Source: Uliginosibacterium aquaticum (GTDB lineage Bacteria; Pseudomonadota; Gammaproteobacteria; Burkholderiales; Rhodocyclaceae). From it: a stretch of DNA of 64,000 nt. The notes under the pieces were generated by a model. That model worked only from the letters and a program-made list of their open reading frames with translations. It ran no database searches and had not been told where the DNA came from. Location: NCBI RefSeq assembly GCF_012972705.2, contig NZ_JABCSC020000004.1, positions 186,001 through 250,000 of the forward strand, read 5' to 3'. Below, in pieces: positions 17,477-26,231 of the stretch (its first letter is position 1; each line of letters begins with the position of its first letter). The translations under genes were made by a program, and so were the position numbers.

Positions 17477-18409
17477 ATGGAAAACCGCGCTTACGCCCTG
17501 ATGGTCGGCCTCTTTACCCTGGTGCTGGGTGCTGCCGCGCTGGCCGGGTTCTGGTGGTTTTCGGGCGGTGCGCAGGATACGACACGCTACCTGATCGTGT
17601 CGCCGAAGAGCGTCACTGGCCTCAATCCCCAAGCCGCCGTGCGCTATCGCGGCGTGCGGGTGGGCAAGGTGATCGATGTCGACCTCACCGATACCCGCGA
17701 GGTGAACATCCTTGTGCGCGTGGATTCGGATATTCCGATCACCCGTGGCACCCGCGCCCGCATCGGCACCCAGGGTCTGACCGGACAGGGCTTCATCCAG
17801 CTCGATGATGATGGCTCGGACCCGGTTCCGCCCAAGGCCATGCCCGGCAGCGGCCTGCCGCTGATTGCCATGAGCACGGGTGGCTCCCTGATGGAGAACG
17901 CCACTGAGGGCGCCCAGGAAGTCATGGCCCGCCTCAGGAGGAGCAGCGAGCGCGTCGAGAAGCTGCTCTCGGAAGAGAATGTGGCGCGCATCGACCAGAC
18001 CTTGCAGAACCTTGCCGCCAGCTCGGCCAATCTGGAAAAGGCGCTGAGCCAGACGGCTGGCCTCGCCGCCGACCTGCGCCGCTTTTCGGCCCCCGAAAAC
18101 GCCGAGCGACTGGCCGACACGCTGGACCAGCTGCGGGGTCTGTCCACCAAGCTGGGCCCGGCGGTGGAAGATTTCCGGAATGCGGCCGGCAAGGTTGCCG
18201 CTGCCGGCACGCGTATCGACAAGCTCGGCGGCGATGTGCAGGCCAGCCTGACCGCCGAGACCCTGCCGCGTATGAACCAGCTGATGCTCGAACTGCAGAC
18301 CAACACCCAGCAGCTCTCCCGGGTGCTGGACGATATCGAGCGCAACCCGCAATTACTCCTGCTCGGCAAGCGCCAGCAGGAGGCCGGCCCAGGCGAGCAC
18401 GCACCGTGA
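17477..18409 (+). CDS. MlaD-like MCE domain substrate-binding protein
   Basis: A 310-residue protein with one N-terminal membrane helix (about residues 7-29) and an MCE domain (about 38-125) containing SVTGLNPQAAVRYRGVRVGKV and RARIGTQGLTGQGFIQL. A long helical, partly coiled-coil region follows (about 140-300), longer than in E. coli MlaD and similar to the Ttg2C/PqiB-like type. MCE proteins form hexameric rings that carry lipids across the periplasm. It lies between the ATPase and the auxiliary lipoprotein, and its last codons overlap the next gene. Confidence 0.9.
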   Translation: MENRAYALMVGLFTLVLGAAALAGFWWFSGGAQDTTRYLIVSPKSVTGLNPQAAVRYRGVRVGKVIDVDLTDTREVNILVRVDSDIPITRGTRARIGTQGLTGQGFIQLDDDGSDPVPPKAMPGSGLPLIAMSTGGSLMENATEGAQEVMARLRRSSERVEKLLSEENVARIDQTLQNLAASSANLEKALSQTAGLAADLRRFSAPENAERLADTLDQLRGLSTKLGPAVEDFRNAAGKVAAAGTRIDKLGGDVQASLTAETLPRMNQLMLELQTNTQQLSRVLDDIERNPQLLLLGKRQQEAGPGEHAP

Positions 18410-18987
18410 CCATGAAGATTTTTTCTCTCCTTGTCGTGCTAACGACGTTGCTGGCCGGTTGCGGCATTGCGCCCAAGGCCACCCCGGCGCTGATCCAGCA
18501 TGATCTGGGGGGCGGCTTCCGCACCCAGGCCCGCAAGCAGCTGCCCTTGCGCTCGCTGACCGTGAGCGCGACGCCGGTGGTGGCGGGGCTCAACATGCAT
18601 TACCGCGATGCCGAACGCTCCACCACGCGTGGTGCGTATGCCTTCAACCGCTGGGCTGCACCGCCTGCCACCCTGGTGGATCAGGCCTTGTCGCGCCTGC
18701 TGCCGATGGATCCGGCCGGGCGCTGCCGGCTGAACCTGTTGCTGTCCGACTTTATCCTCGAAATCGATGAGGCCGACAAAGCCACGGCCTTGCTCGCCGG
18801 CACGCTGCGTATCTCGCTCGATGGACGCACTTCGGTGTATCGGCGCATCGTCGATGTGCGGGTGCCGCTGGAGAAGGTGGAGCCCTCCGCGCTGGCCATC
18901 GGTGAGCGCCAGGCAGTGATCCAGCTCGCGGAGATCACCAGTGCCTGGATCAGCGGCGATATCGAGCAGTTCTGCTTGCAGCCCTGA
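18406..18987 (+). CDS. ABC transporter auxiliary lipoprotein (PqiC-like)
   Basis: A lipoprotein of about 193 residues with signal MTMKIFSLLVVLTTLLAGC. The body fits the ABC-type transport auxiliary family (PF03886, PqiC-like), with a core of LNLLLSDFILEIDE and short beta-rich repeats. Such lipoproteins sit on the inner face of the outer membrane and partner MCE systems. The start is either the GTG at 18406, overlapping the MCE stop, or the ATG two codons later at 18412; both give the same signal peptide. No MlaC- or MlaA-type gene follows, so this lipoprotein is the likely outer-membrane end of the system. Confidence 0.8.
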   Translation: MTMKIFSLLVVLTTLLAGCGIAPKATPALIQHDLGGGFRTQARKQLPLRSLTVSATPVVAGLNMHYRDAERSTTRGAYAFNRWAAPPATLVDQALSRLLPMDPAGRCRLNLLLSDFILEIDEADKATALLAGTLRISLDGRTSVYRRIVDVRVPLEKVEPSALAIGERQAVIQLAEITSAWISGDIEQFCLQP

Positions 18988-19011
18988 GGCCCTTCAACGG
19001 GTGAGCGCCGG

Positions 19012-19776
19012 ATGTTGATCGACACCCACCTGCATCTGGATGCTCCCGAGTTCGATCCCGATCGTGCTGCGGTCGTGGCGCGGGCTTGTGCTGCGGGTGT
19101 GACGCGCTTCGTGCTGCCGGCAGTCGAAATCGCTAATGGCCCCACGGTGCGTGCCCTGGCTGCCAGCTTGCCAGGCAGTGCCTTTGCCTGCGGGATTCAT
19201 CCACTCTACGTGGATCGCGCGCTTGAGAGCGATATCGCCCGCCTGGGGGCCCAGCTGGCTGAAGGCGGCGCCGTGGCCGTTGGCGAGATCGGCCTGGATG
19301 GCTTTGAGGCAGAGCCGGACCCGGCGCGTCGCGAATGGTTTTTCGCCGAGCAGCTGAAGCTCGCGCGGGAGTTCGATCTGCCGGTGATCCTGCACATCCG
19401 CCGCGCCCAGGACCGGGTGCTCAAGTACCTGCGCCGCCATCGCGTGCGTGGCGGCATTGCCCATGCCTTCAACGGCAGCCTGCAGCAGGCGCAGACCTTC
19501 ATCGAGCTGGGCTTCCGGCTCGGTTTCGGGGGGGCGATGACCTACGCCGGCTCGACACGCATCCGCCAGCTGGCGGCCAGCCTGCCGCTCGAAGCGCTGG
19601 TGCTGGAGTCTGACGCGCCAGACATCCCGCCAGCCTGGGCCGCGCAGGCGCGCAACGAGCCGGCTGCCGTGGCGCGGTTTGCGACCGAGCTGGCAGCCCT
19701 GCGCGGCCTTGATGTGGCCAGTGTGGTGCGTGTTACCAGTGCCAATGCGCGGGCCGCGCTGGGGCTGCCCGAGTGA
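19012..19776 (+). CDS. TatD family metal-dependent hydrolase
   Basis: A 254-residue TIM-barrel hydrolase of the TatD/YjjV group, usually DNA 3'-exonuclease-like or unknown in substrate. Metal ligands are visible in MLIDTHLHLDAPEF (HxH), GEIGLDGFEA, VILHIRRAQD, HAFNGSLQQA and LESDAPDIPP. It closely follows the auxiliary lipoprotein gene (24 bases) on the same strand, so it may be the last gene of the ppx-led operon. The GLDGFE form and the short length suit the YjjV-like subgroup. Confidence 0.85.
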   Translation: MLIDTHLHLDAPEFDPDRAAVVARACAAGVTRFVLPAVEIANGPTVRALAASLPGSAFACGIHPLYVDRALESDIARLGAQLAEGGAVAVGEIGLDGFEAEPDPARREWFFAEQLKLAREFDLPVILHIRRAQDRVLKYLRRHRVRGGIAHAFNGSLQQAQTFIELGFRLGFGGAMTYAGSTRIRQLAASLPLEALVLESDAPDIPPAWAAQARNEPAAVARFATELAALRGLDVASVVRVTSANARAALGLPE

Positions 19777-19972
19777 GGTGGGCTCCGGTCAGGCGGGTGG
19801 ATCCGCCGTCTGTCGGGAGTTGGTGCGGGCGCTTTGTAACTTTTCACGAATTTATAACTAAAGTGCTAGACGACCCGGGGCCCTGTCCGGATCATCTGCG
19901 CTGACCATAAAAATCTGCCGGTGCGCCTGTGTGCGCCCCGGCCCGCCAGCTTCACGGAAGGGCCGCCGTCAC

Positions 19973-21310
19973 ATGTTCATCAACAGCGAAGGAATCAGCA
20001 GCCTCGGGCCGGCAGCACCCGTCCCGCCGCGCCGCCCGGAGCTGGCCGGCGTTCCCGAGCGTTTGCATCCCTATCTGGCGGGCAGCGAGTGGCAGCATGG
20101 TCAGCTCAAGCTGAACTGGGGCGGTTATCGCCTCGCCAGCGTGTTCCAGCCCATCGTCAGTTTCAGCCACGCCAGCATCGTGGCGCACGAGGCCTTGTTG
20201 CGGGTCGTCGGCCCCGGCGGGCGCAGCATGTCTCCCTCCGCCCTGTTCAGTCCGCTGTTCGGTCAGGACGATCTGCTGCATTTGGACCGCGCCACGCGCC
20301 TGATGCATATCATCAATTCGCGCCGCCTGCCCGGCCGCTTCTTTCTGAACCTGCATCCGCAGCTTTTCGACAGCCTGCGCCACGGCGATTCGCTGGAGGC
20401 CGCACGCGCCATCGGCGAATTCGTTGAGGGGTCCGAGTCGCGCTTCGTGATCGAGATCGTGGAAGAGGAAATCACCGACCAGGCCCATTTCGAGGAGGGC
20501 GTGGCGGCCTTGCGGGATGTGGGGCTGGGAATAGCGCTGGATGATTTCGGCGCTGGGCATTCGAATTTCGACCGGGTGTGGAAGATCCGCCCCGAGGTCG
20601 TCAAACTCGATCGATCCTTCGCCGCACGCGCGGCGGAGGATCGCTCGGTGCGTCGTCTGCTGCCGCAGATCGTGAGCTTGTTGCACGAGGCCGGCACCCT
20701 GGTGCTGCTCGAGGGGATCGAGACCCTGGATCAGGCCTGGATCGCCATGGATGCCAATATCGATTTCGGCCAGGGCTGGTATTTCGCCCACCCGATCAGC
20801 CAGCCGGTGAGCAAGGATGCCTTGCTCGATGCACGCATCGGTGCGATCTGGCAGCACCAGAGCAGCGAGCTGTTACCGCAACCGGAGGCACGACTCGATC
20901 CCTTGAGTGATTACCTGCGCTGTATCCGTGACGCGGCCTGGCGTCTGGCGCGGGGCGAGGCGCTCGAATCTGCGGCGGCCTGTTGGCAGCATCTGCCTTA
21001 CGCGAACAGCCTCTATCTGCTGGATCAGGAAGGCTGCCAGCTGGGTGTGAGCATCGAAGCCGGCCGCGCGCTGGATTCACAACTGAGCTTCCGTCTCGGC
21101 CATCAGCCGGGCGCACGCTGGTCGCGGCGCGAGTATTTCGTCAAGGCCATGCGGGCACCGGGCGAAGCTCAGGCCACCCGCCCCTATCTGTCGGTGGCCA
21201 GCGGTCGTTTGTGTGCCACGGTGTCGATCTGCATCGAGCAGGGCGCGCAGCGCTTCGTGCTCTGCGGGGACGTGGACTGGGCGGCGCTGGACGCGGGGTA
21301 CGAGAACTGA
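19973..21310 (+). CDS. EAL domain protein, putative c-di-GMP phosphodiesterase
   Basis: A soluble 445-residue protein with an EAL domain at about residues 50-290. Present are the metal and substrate residues of the family: HEALLR, LNLHPQ, EIVEEEI, DDFGAGHSNFDRVWKIRPEVVKLDRS and LEGIET, so it may be catalytically active against cyclic-di-GMP. The remaining 150 residues contain a conserved-looking region (LRCIRDAAWRLARGE, SLYLLDQEGCQLGVSI, YLSVASGRLCATVSI) that could be a small sensory or PAS/GAF-like domain. The ATG at 19973 follows a GGAAGGG site at a long spacing. An earlier in-frame ATG would add an Arg/Pro-rich leader of non-coding character. No GGDEF partner is adjacent. Confidence 0.85.
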   Translation: MFINSEGISSLGPAAPVPPRRPELAGVPERLHPYLAGSEWQHGQLKLNWGGYRLASVFQPIVSFSHASIVAHEALLRVVGPGGRSMSPSALFSPLFGQDDLLHLDRATRLMHIINSRRLPGRFFLNLHPQLFDSLRHGDSLEAARAIGEFVEGSESRFVIEIVEEEITDQAHFEEGVAALRDVGLGIALDDFGAGHSNFDRVWKIRPEVVKLDRSFAARAAEDRSVRRLLPQIVSLLHEAGTLVLLEGIETLDQAWIAMDANIDFGQGWYFAHPISQPVSKDALLDARIGAIWQHQSSELLPQPEARLDPLSDYLRCIRDAAWRLARGEALESAAACWQHLPYANSLYLLDQEGCQLGVSIEAGRALDSQLSFRLGHQPGARWSRREYFVKAMRAPGEAQATRPYLSVASGRLCATVSICIEQGAQRFVLCGDVDWAALDAGYEN

Positions 21311-21471
21311 GCGGTCTGCTGCAGTCGGGTAATAGCTTTGCGCTATGCCCCTTGGTGCTTGAAACTTATTCCTCTCCCCTGTATCCATAGCGGAGGCTGG
21401 CCTACGCCCGGCCAGCAGAGCAGCTTCAGCTGCCAGCCCACCCGCCAACCCACGATACGAGAGGAAGCCGC

Positions 21472-22362
21472 ATGAGCAAGCCGCAGGGCCAGGAACCGGC
21501 CATCAATCAGGAAATCATCGCGCTCTACGACGAATACACCCATGCGCCCTTGCCACGCCGGGTGTTCATGAAGCGCCTCAGCGCGATCACCGGCAGCACG
21601 GTGGCCGCCAGTGCGCTGTTGCCCATTCTTGAAAACAATTACGCCCAGGCCGCCATCCTGCCGCCGGACGATGCACGTATCAGCGCCCAGACTGTCAGCT
21701 TTGCCGGCCCCGGCGGCAACTTCAATGCCTACCTGGCGGCACCTAAAGGCGTGAGCGGCAAACTGCCAGCGGTGATCGTGATCCACGAGAATCGTGGCCT
21801 CAACCCTCATATCCAGGACATCACCCGTCGCCTCGCGCTGGCGGGTTATCTGGCGCTTGGTGTGGATTACCTCAGCGCAGTAGGCGGCACCCCGGCCGAT
21901 GAAGACAATGCCCGCGACCTGATCGGCAAGCTCGATGCCGCCACCATTGGCGCAATTTCGCTGGCCGCGCTGAAGTACCTCAAGGGCCACGCCCAGTCCA
22001 CTGGCAAGGTCGGCGTGGTCGGTTTCTGCTGGGGTGGCGCAGCGGTCAACCAGTTGGCGGTACTGGCGCCGGATCTGGACGCCGGCGTGGCCTTTTATGG
22101 CCGCCAGGCCAAGGCCGAGGATGTGCCGAAGATCAAGGCGCCGCTGCAACTGCACTATGCCGGCCTCGATCAGGGCATCAATGCGGGCATTCCGGGCTAC
22201 GAGGCGGCGCTCAAGGCCGCTGGCAAGCCGTATGAACTGTTCCTGTATGAGGGGGTGAATCACGCCTTCAACAATGACACCGGCGCCGCGCGCTACAACG
22301 AAGCTGCGGCCAAGCTGGCCTGGCAGCGCACGCTGGATTTCCTCAAGCGGCATCTGGGCTGA
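21472..22362 (+). CDS. Dienelactone hydrolase family protein, exported
   Basis: A 296-residue alpha/beta hydrolase of the dienelactone hydrolase family (YghX-like). The N-terminus has RRVFMKRLSAITGSTVAASALLP, a twin-Arg-like region with an Arg pair and a hydrophobic core, suggesting Tat-type export. The catalytic triad is visible: the Cys nucleophile in GFCWGGAA, Asp in the region AGLDQGINAG, and His in EGVNHAFNND. The family fold is supported by IHENRGLNPHIQDITRR. AGAGGAAG lies 5 bases before the ATG. The actual substrate is unknown; natural substrates of this subgroup are rarely defined. A terminator follows. Confidence 0.85.
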   Translation: MSKPQGQEPAINQEIIALYDEYTHAPLPRRVFMKRLSAITGSTVAASALLPILENNYAQAAILPPDDARISAQTVSFAGPGGNFNAYLAAPKGVSGKLPAVIVIHENRGLNPHIQDITRRLALAGYLALGVDYLSAVGGTPADEDNARDLIGKLDAATIGAISLAALKYLKGHAQSTGKVGVVGFCWGGAAVNQLAVLAPDLDAGVAFYGRQAKAEDVPKIKAPLQLHYAGLDQGINAGIPGYEAALKAAGKPYELFLYEGVNHAFNNDTGAARYNEAAAKLAWQRTLDFLKRHLG

Positions 22363-22384
22363 TCCGGCTTCGGGCCACCCAGCA

Positions 22385-22408
22385 GGGCGCAGCGTGCTGC
22401 GCCCTTTT
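22385..22408 (+). terminator. Intrinsic terminator after the dienelactone hydrolase gene
   Basis: An 8-base GC stem (GGGCGCAG with CTGCGCCC) with a 4-base loop is followed by TTTTC. It lies 22 bases after the stop codon and just before the convergent gene. Confidence 0.7.
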
Positions 22409-22413
22409 CGCGT

Positions 22414-23295
22414 CTAGCGGGTGGGGGCGCTCTCACGCTTGCTGGCCTGGCGCAACTGACGATAGTAGGCGTGATTGGCTTCCGGCACCCACTCCAGGTA
22501 GGCCCGCTCGGCCACCTCGGCGAGCTGGCCGTTGCGCAGCAACTCGTTGACGCGGGCCACCACGGCTTCACCAGTGGGGCCACGTGAGCAACCCACGCGT
22601 GATTGCAGGAGCTGGGTTTCACCTTCTATGGGCAGGAATAGCAGGGCGTCCGGCGGGAGCTCGAACTGCTGCTGGGCCCAGATGAGTTCGATCGGATAGC
22701 CAACCACGGCGTCAGCCTTCTTCTGCCGCACGATCTTGAGCAGGCCGCTCACAAACAGATCCGGCGCATAGAAGGCTTCCACGCTGCGCTTGCTGCGGCC
22801 AAGTTTCAGGGCGGCATCGACATGCTCGCCATAGCTGCGTTCTGCCGCCATCAGTACTTTCAGTTTGCCGGCTTTCAGCAGCTCGGGCAGGCGGACTTCA
22901 CCGCGCGGATTCAGGTGTGGCGCAATCTCGGCCTTGCGTTCGGCGCTGACGATCAACCCGGTGGGCAGCAGTTCGGCGACGGGCTCGGAAAACACCATGA
23001 AAGTCTCGCGCTCGGGTGTCTTGAGCATGGCACTCTGACAGATCTCGCGTTGCCTCATGTCCTGCATCACGCGTGCCGTGTTGGCCATCACACGACTGTG
23101 ACGAAATTCACCCAGGGACCGGAGAATGAAGGCCTCGCGTTTGTCTGCCAGGCCTTCACCCTTGTGCGGGCCGGTCACGATGTAGGTCGGCGGGAAGTCC
23201 GGGTAGTACCAGGTCACTTCCGCAGCTGGCTCGGCCGCGTGCAGGAATGGACTGAGCAGGAGCAGCAGAAGGCAGCAAGGTCGGCAGCGGAGCAT
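22414..23295 (-). CDS. Periplasmic solute-binding-like protein
   Basis: A 293-residue exported protein with a signal peptide ending near LLSPFLHA. The fold is that of the class 3 extracellular solute-binding proteins: VTWYYPDFPPTYIVTG, RQREICQSAMLKTPER, VSAERKAEIAPHL and the hinge region KADAVVGYPIELIWAQ. No transporter genes are adjacent, so it may be a stand-alone sensor or scavenging protein. Such proteins often resemble the TIGR02285-type orphan family. The start at 23295 places the signal peptide at the N-terminus; the longer upstream frame is not supported. A second orphan of a similar type lies at 60043-60795. Confidence 0.75.
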   Translation of the reverse strand: MLRCRPCCLLLLLLSPFLHAAEPAAEVTWYYPDFPPTYIVTGPHKGEGLADKREAFILRSLGEFRHSRVMANTARVMQDMRQREICQSAMLKTPERETFMVFSEPVAELLPTGLIVSAERKAEIAPHLNPRGEVRLPELLKAGKLKVLMAAERSYGEHVDAALKLGRSKRSVEAFYAPDLFVSGLLKIVRQKKADAVVGYPIELIWAQQQFELPPDALLFLPIEGETQLLQSRVGCSRGPTGEAVVARVNELLRNGQLAEVAERAYLEWVPEANHAYYRQLRQASKRESAPTR

Positions 23296-23488
23296 GGAGA
23301 AGGCTCGCGAACAGGGTGAGTCCTCAGCATAGACTGCATGCCTGAGCATCGAAAGTTGCTATCTGTGGAATTGTTACCCGTCTCATGCGGCAGTTTGGTG
23401 TGGGCAGGGGCCGGCCGCACGGGTAAGGGCCTGTCATCCGCCTGTAAGCTGTCAGGCAGAGACTCTCGCCTTTTGTCCGGAGAACACC

Positions 23489-24871
23489 ATGCGTTCAAGC
23501 CTTGCCCTTCTGCTCGTGTTGCTGCTGGCCGCCTGTGCGCATAGCCCCGATGCGCTGTCGCCCTTGCAGGGCAAAGCCTTCGAACAGGTAGCGGCGAATC
23601 ATCCGGCGGTGCGCAGCGTTGAGCGCTACGAAGTGCGCCTGCCGCAGCGCGAGCGCCTGCCTTACGCCGGCGCTTTTGCGGCGGCCTTCGATGGCAGCCT
23701 GCCCTATGCGCCGGGCTCCGGCCTGAGCTATGCAGGCCGCTCCGCGGAGGGCGAGCTGGTGTTCTGGGGCATCGGTGATCGCGGCCCCAACGCGGATTCG
23801 CCCTCGGTTCGCAAGGCGGGCCGCGAGCAGGCCAGCAAGATTTTCCTGGTGCCGGCCTTCGTGCCGCGCCTGGCCGAGATCCGGGTAAGGCCGGGCGAGG
23901 GCGCGCGCGTGCTGCGCACGCTGCCGATTCATTTCGGCGCCGAGCCAGCCTCTGGCTTGCCGATTCCGGTCGGCCAGACAGGCGCCAGCGGCGAGCAGGC
24001 GCTTGATGATCATCTGCAGCCCTTGCCCTTCAGCCTGCGCGGGCTGGACCCGGAAGGCATCGTGCGCGATCGCGCGGGCAATTTCTGGATCGTCGACGAA
24101 TACGGCCCCTTCCTGACCCAGCTCGATGCGCGCGGCCAGGTGCTGCGCCACTATGCGCCGGGCAAGGGCCTGCCGGAGATCCTCGCTGCGCGTCAGCCCA
24201 ATCGCGGTTTCGAGGGCGTGGCGCTGAGCCCTTCCGGCAAGGTCTATGCGGCCGTGCAGTCCACGCTCGATATCGATGGCAAGAGCAAGCACCAGGCCCG
24301 CTTCACGCGCATCGTCGAACTCGATCCGGTCAGCGGCAAGACCCGCCAGTTTGCCTACCCGCTTGATCTGAAGCACTACCGGCGCGCTGGCGACGCCAAG
24401 ATTGGCGATCTGGTGGCCATTGACGATGGGCGCTTCGCCCTGATCGATCAGGGCGCTGGCAAGAACGGCATGCGCAACCTGATTCAGCTGATCGATATCC
24501 GTGATGCCGAGGACATCAGCGAGCGCCGCACGCAGAGCGGGCAGGCCCTTGAGTTTGCCAGCGAGGCCGAGCTGAAGGGCGTGCGCATGGTGCAGGTGAA
24601 GCCCTTGCTGGATCTGCGCGAGCTGGGCTGGCAGGCCGAGAAGGCCGAGGGCCTGGCACTGCTGGAAGACGGTATTGCGGTGATCAATGACAACGATTTC
24701 GGCCTGCAGACCCGGCTGAGCGGCGCACAGGGTGACAATGGAGGGGCTTACCGGGTCGAGAACGGCAAGCTCACCGCAGGCGGCCAGCTCAGCGTCGAGC
24801 CGAATCATGAGCCGACCTCCCTGTGGCTGATCCGCTTGCGCCAGCCGCTGCAGAGCCTGAAGGGCTTCTGA
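23489..24871 (+). CDS. Esterase-like phytase domain lipoprotein
   Basis: A 460-residue lipoprotein with signal MRSSLALLLVLLLAAC (lipobox LAAC). The body is a beta-propeller-type domain of the esterase-like activity of phytase family (PF13449). Visible parts are AAFDGSLPYAPGSGLSY, FWGIGDRGPN, GLDPEGIVRDRAGNFWIVDEYGPFL, NRGFEGVALSPSGKVYAAVQS and VINDNDFGLQT. The asparagine- and glycine-rich blade ends are typical. The substrate is unknown. Upstream 23296-23488 separates it from the divergent solute-binding gene and holds its promoter. The end is 19 bases from a convergent hydrolase gene. Confidence 0.8.
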   Translation: MRSSLALLLVLLLAACAHSPDALSPLQGKAFEQVAANHPAVRSVERYEVRLPQRERLPYAGAFAAAFDGSLPYAPGSGLSYAGRSAEGELVFWGIGDRGPNADSPSVRKAGREQASKIFLVPAFVPRLAEIRVRPGEGARVLRTLPIHFGAEPASGLPIPVGQTGASGEQALDDHLQPLPFSLRGLDPEGIVRDRAGNFWIVDEYGPFLTQLDARGQVLRHYAPGKGLPEILAARQPNRGFEGVALSPSGKVYAAVQSTLDIDGKSKHQARFTRIVELDPVSGKTRQFAYPLDLKHYRRAGDAKIGDLVAIDDGRFALIDQGAGKNGMRNLIQLIDIRDAEDISERRTQSGQALEFASEAELKGVRMVQVKPLLDLRELGWQAEKAEGLALLEDGIAVINDNDFGLQTRLSGAQGDNGGAYRVENGKLTAGGQLSVEPNHEPTSLWLIRLRQPLQSLKGF

Positions 24872-24890
24872 GCTGATCGGGGGCGCGTCG

Positions 24891-26147
24891 TCAGTGCGCG
24901 GCCTGCTCCAGCAGTGCCATTACCCAGGCAATTGCAGCAGGGTCTTCGAGGATGCCGGTGTGGGTCGTATTGAAGCCACGAATACTCGTGGCCTGCTGCT
25001 GCATTTCGGCGCGCAGCTGGCTCTCCAGCGGGATCACGCCGTCTCCGCTCTTTTTGCTGAACAGGCCTTCGTTCAGGAAGCCAAAACCTGCGTGATGGCT
25101 AAGCTGCCGGGGCAGCGGGCGCGCGAACAGCGTGCGCATGAACGGACCTTGCCGGGCCATGCTGCGCCAGACCGGCATCACCACCGGTGAATGATCGACG
25201 CCGCTCTGCGCCGCCCAATCGCCGTCGAAAGGAGAGGACAGGGAGATGAAGCTGCGCAGGTAAGGACAGCTGCGCGCCTGTTCGCAATCGGCCAGCAAGG
25301 CTCGTACGGCTACCCCGCCCATGCTGTGGGCGACGATGTGCAGATCGGTAAAGCGGTGCTGGTAATGGAGCTTGCTGAGCAGGCTGTGCAGGCCGCTGCT
25401 GACGGTGGGGATTTCGAGGCCGGAGGGGTAGTAGAGGAACCAGGGCTGAAAGCGGCGGCGATCCAGGCTTGCCAGCAAGGCCTTGAACTCGCCCGGGTGG
25501 CCGTTGATACCGTGCACGAAGAGCACCGGCGTGCGCGTAGCGTCATAGGGCTCCAGGAAGTAGATGCCGGCCCGCTCCTGACGGATGAAATCCAGTGCTT
25601 CCCACATGCCCTGGCGGGCGAACTCGGCGCTGAAGCGCGGATCATCGAGGGTGGTGAGGCTGCCGCTCTGCAGGTGAAAGCCGTCGGCAATGGCACCCAG
25701 CGCGCCGAGCAGGCTGCTGCCCGGCGGCGTGCCGGCCGGGGCGGATGGGCGTGCTGGGATGTGCAGGACAATGGCGTCCGGTGCCTGTCCCTCGCTTACG
25801 CTTACGCTGACGGGCAAGGGGAATTCCGCGTATGGCTCGGCCGCGCTGTAAGTGAAGTCCTGATCGAGATCGCGGAAGGCGAACACGCTTCCGGCATTTT
25901 TCGGCAGCAGTGCACGCCAGCTCTCATCCTGTGTGAGCAGACGAAAGCTGAGTACCTTGCCCGGTTCGTCGCGCGCCATGATGACGGCAAACAGGAGGCA
26001 GTTCGCACAGTCCTCGGCGCGAACGCTGATCGGCACCGTCGTGTAGTGGCTCTGGTATTCCTCCAGGTTCTGCTTCAGGTTGAGAAAGTTGCCGCAGCCG
26101 GCAAGCAGCAGGGCAGCGTAGGCGGCGAGGAGTCGGAGCAAGGGCAT
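24891..26147 (-). CDS. Alpha/beta hydrolase lipoprotein
   Basis: A lipoprotein of about 418 residues starting MPLLRLLAAYAALLLAGC (lipobox LAGC), anchored outside the inner membrane. The N-terminal half is an unrecognised beta-rich region (about 20-190). The C-terminal half is an alpha/beta hydrolase with VLFVHGINGHPGEFKALLASL and the nucleophile elbow VAHSMGGVAV. A likely catalytic His lies in the C-terminal FNTTHTGIL. Lipase- or esterase-like activity is inferred from the fold. The start at 26147 is set by the signal peptide; a longer frame to 26204 would disrupt it. An 84-base gap separates it from the LysR gene on the same strand. Confidence 0.75.
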   Translation of the reverse strand: MPLLRLLAAYAALLLAGCGNFLNLKQNLEEYQSHYTTVPISVRAEDCANCLLFAVIMARDEPGKVLSFRLLTQDESWRALLPKNAGSVFAFRDLDQDFTYSAAEPYAEFPLPVSVSVSEGQAPDAIVLHIPARPSAPAGTPPGSSLLGALGAIADGFHLQSGSLTTLDDPRFSAEFARQGMWEALDFIRQERAGIYFLEPYDATRTPVLFVHGINGHPGEFKALLASLDRRRFQPWFLYYPSGLEIPTVSSGLHSLLSKLHYQHRFTDLHIVAHSMGGVAVRALLADCEQARSCPYLRSFISLSSPFDGDWAAQSGVDHSPVVMPVWRSMARQGPFMRTLFARPLPRQLSHHAGFGFLNEGLFSKKSGDGVIPLESQLRAEMQQQATSIRGFNTTHTGILEDPAAIAWVMALLEQAAH

Positions 26148-26231
26148 GGTCTGAGGCCTGAGCGGGGAGTATGCAGACTCATTAAAGCAGACGCCGTGTT
26201 GCACGGCTGTGTCACCGCGGGCCCTGCCGGC

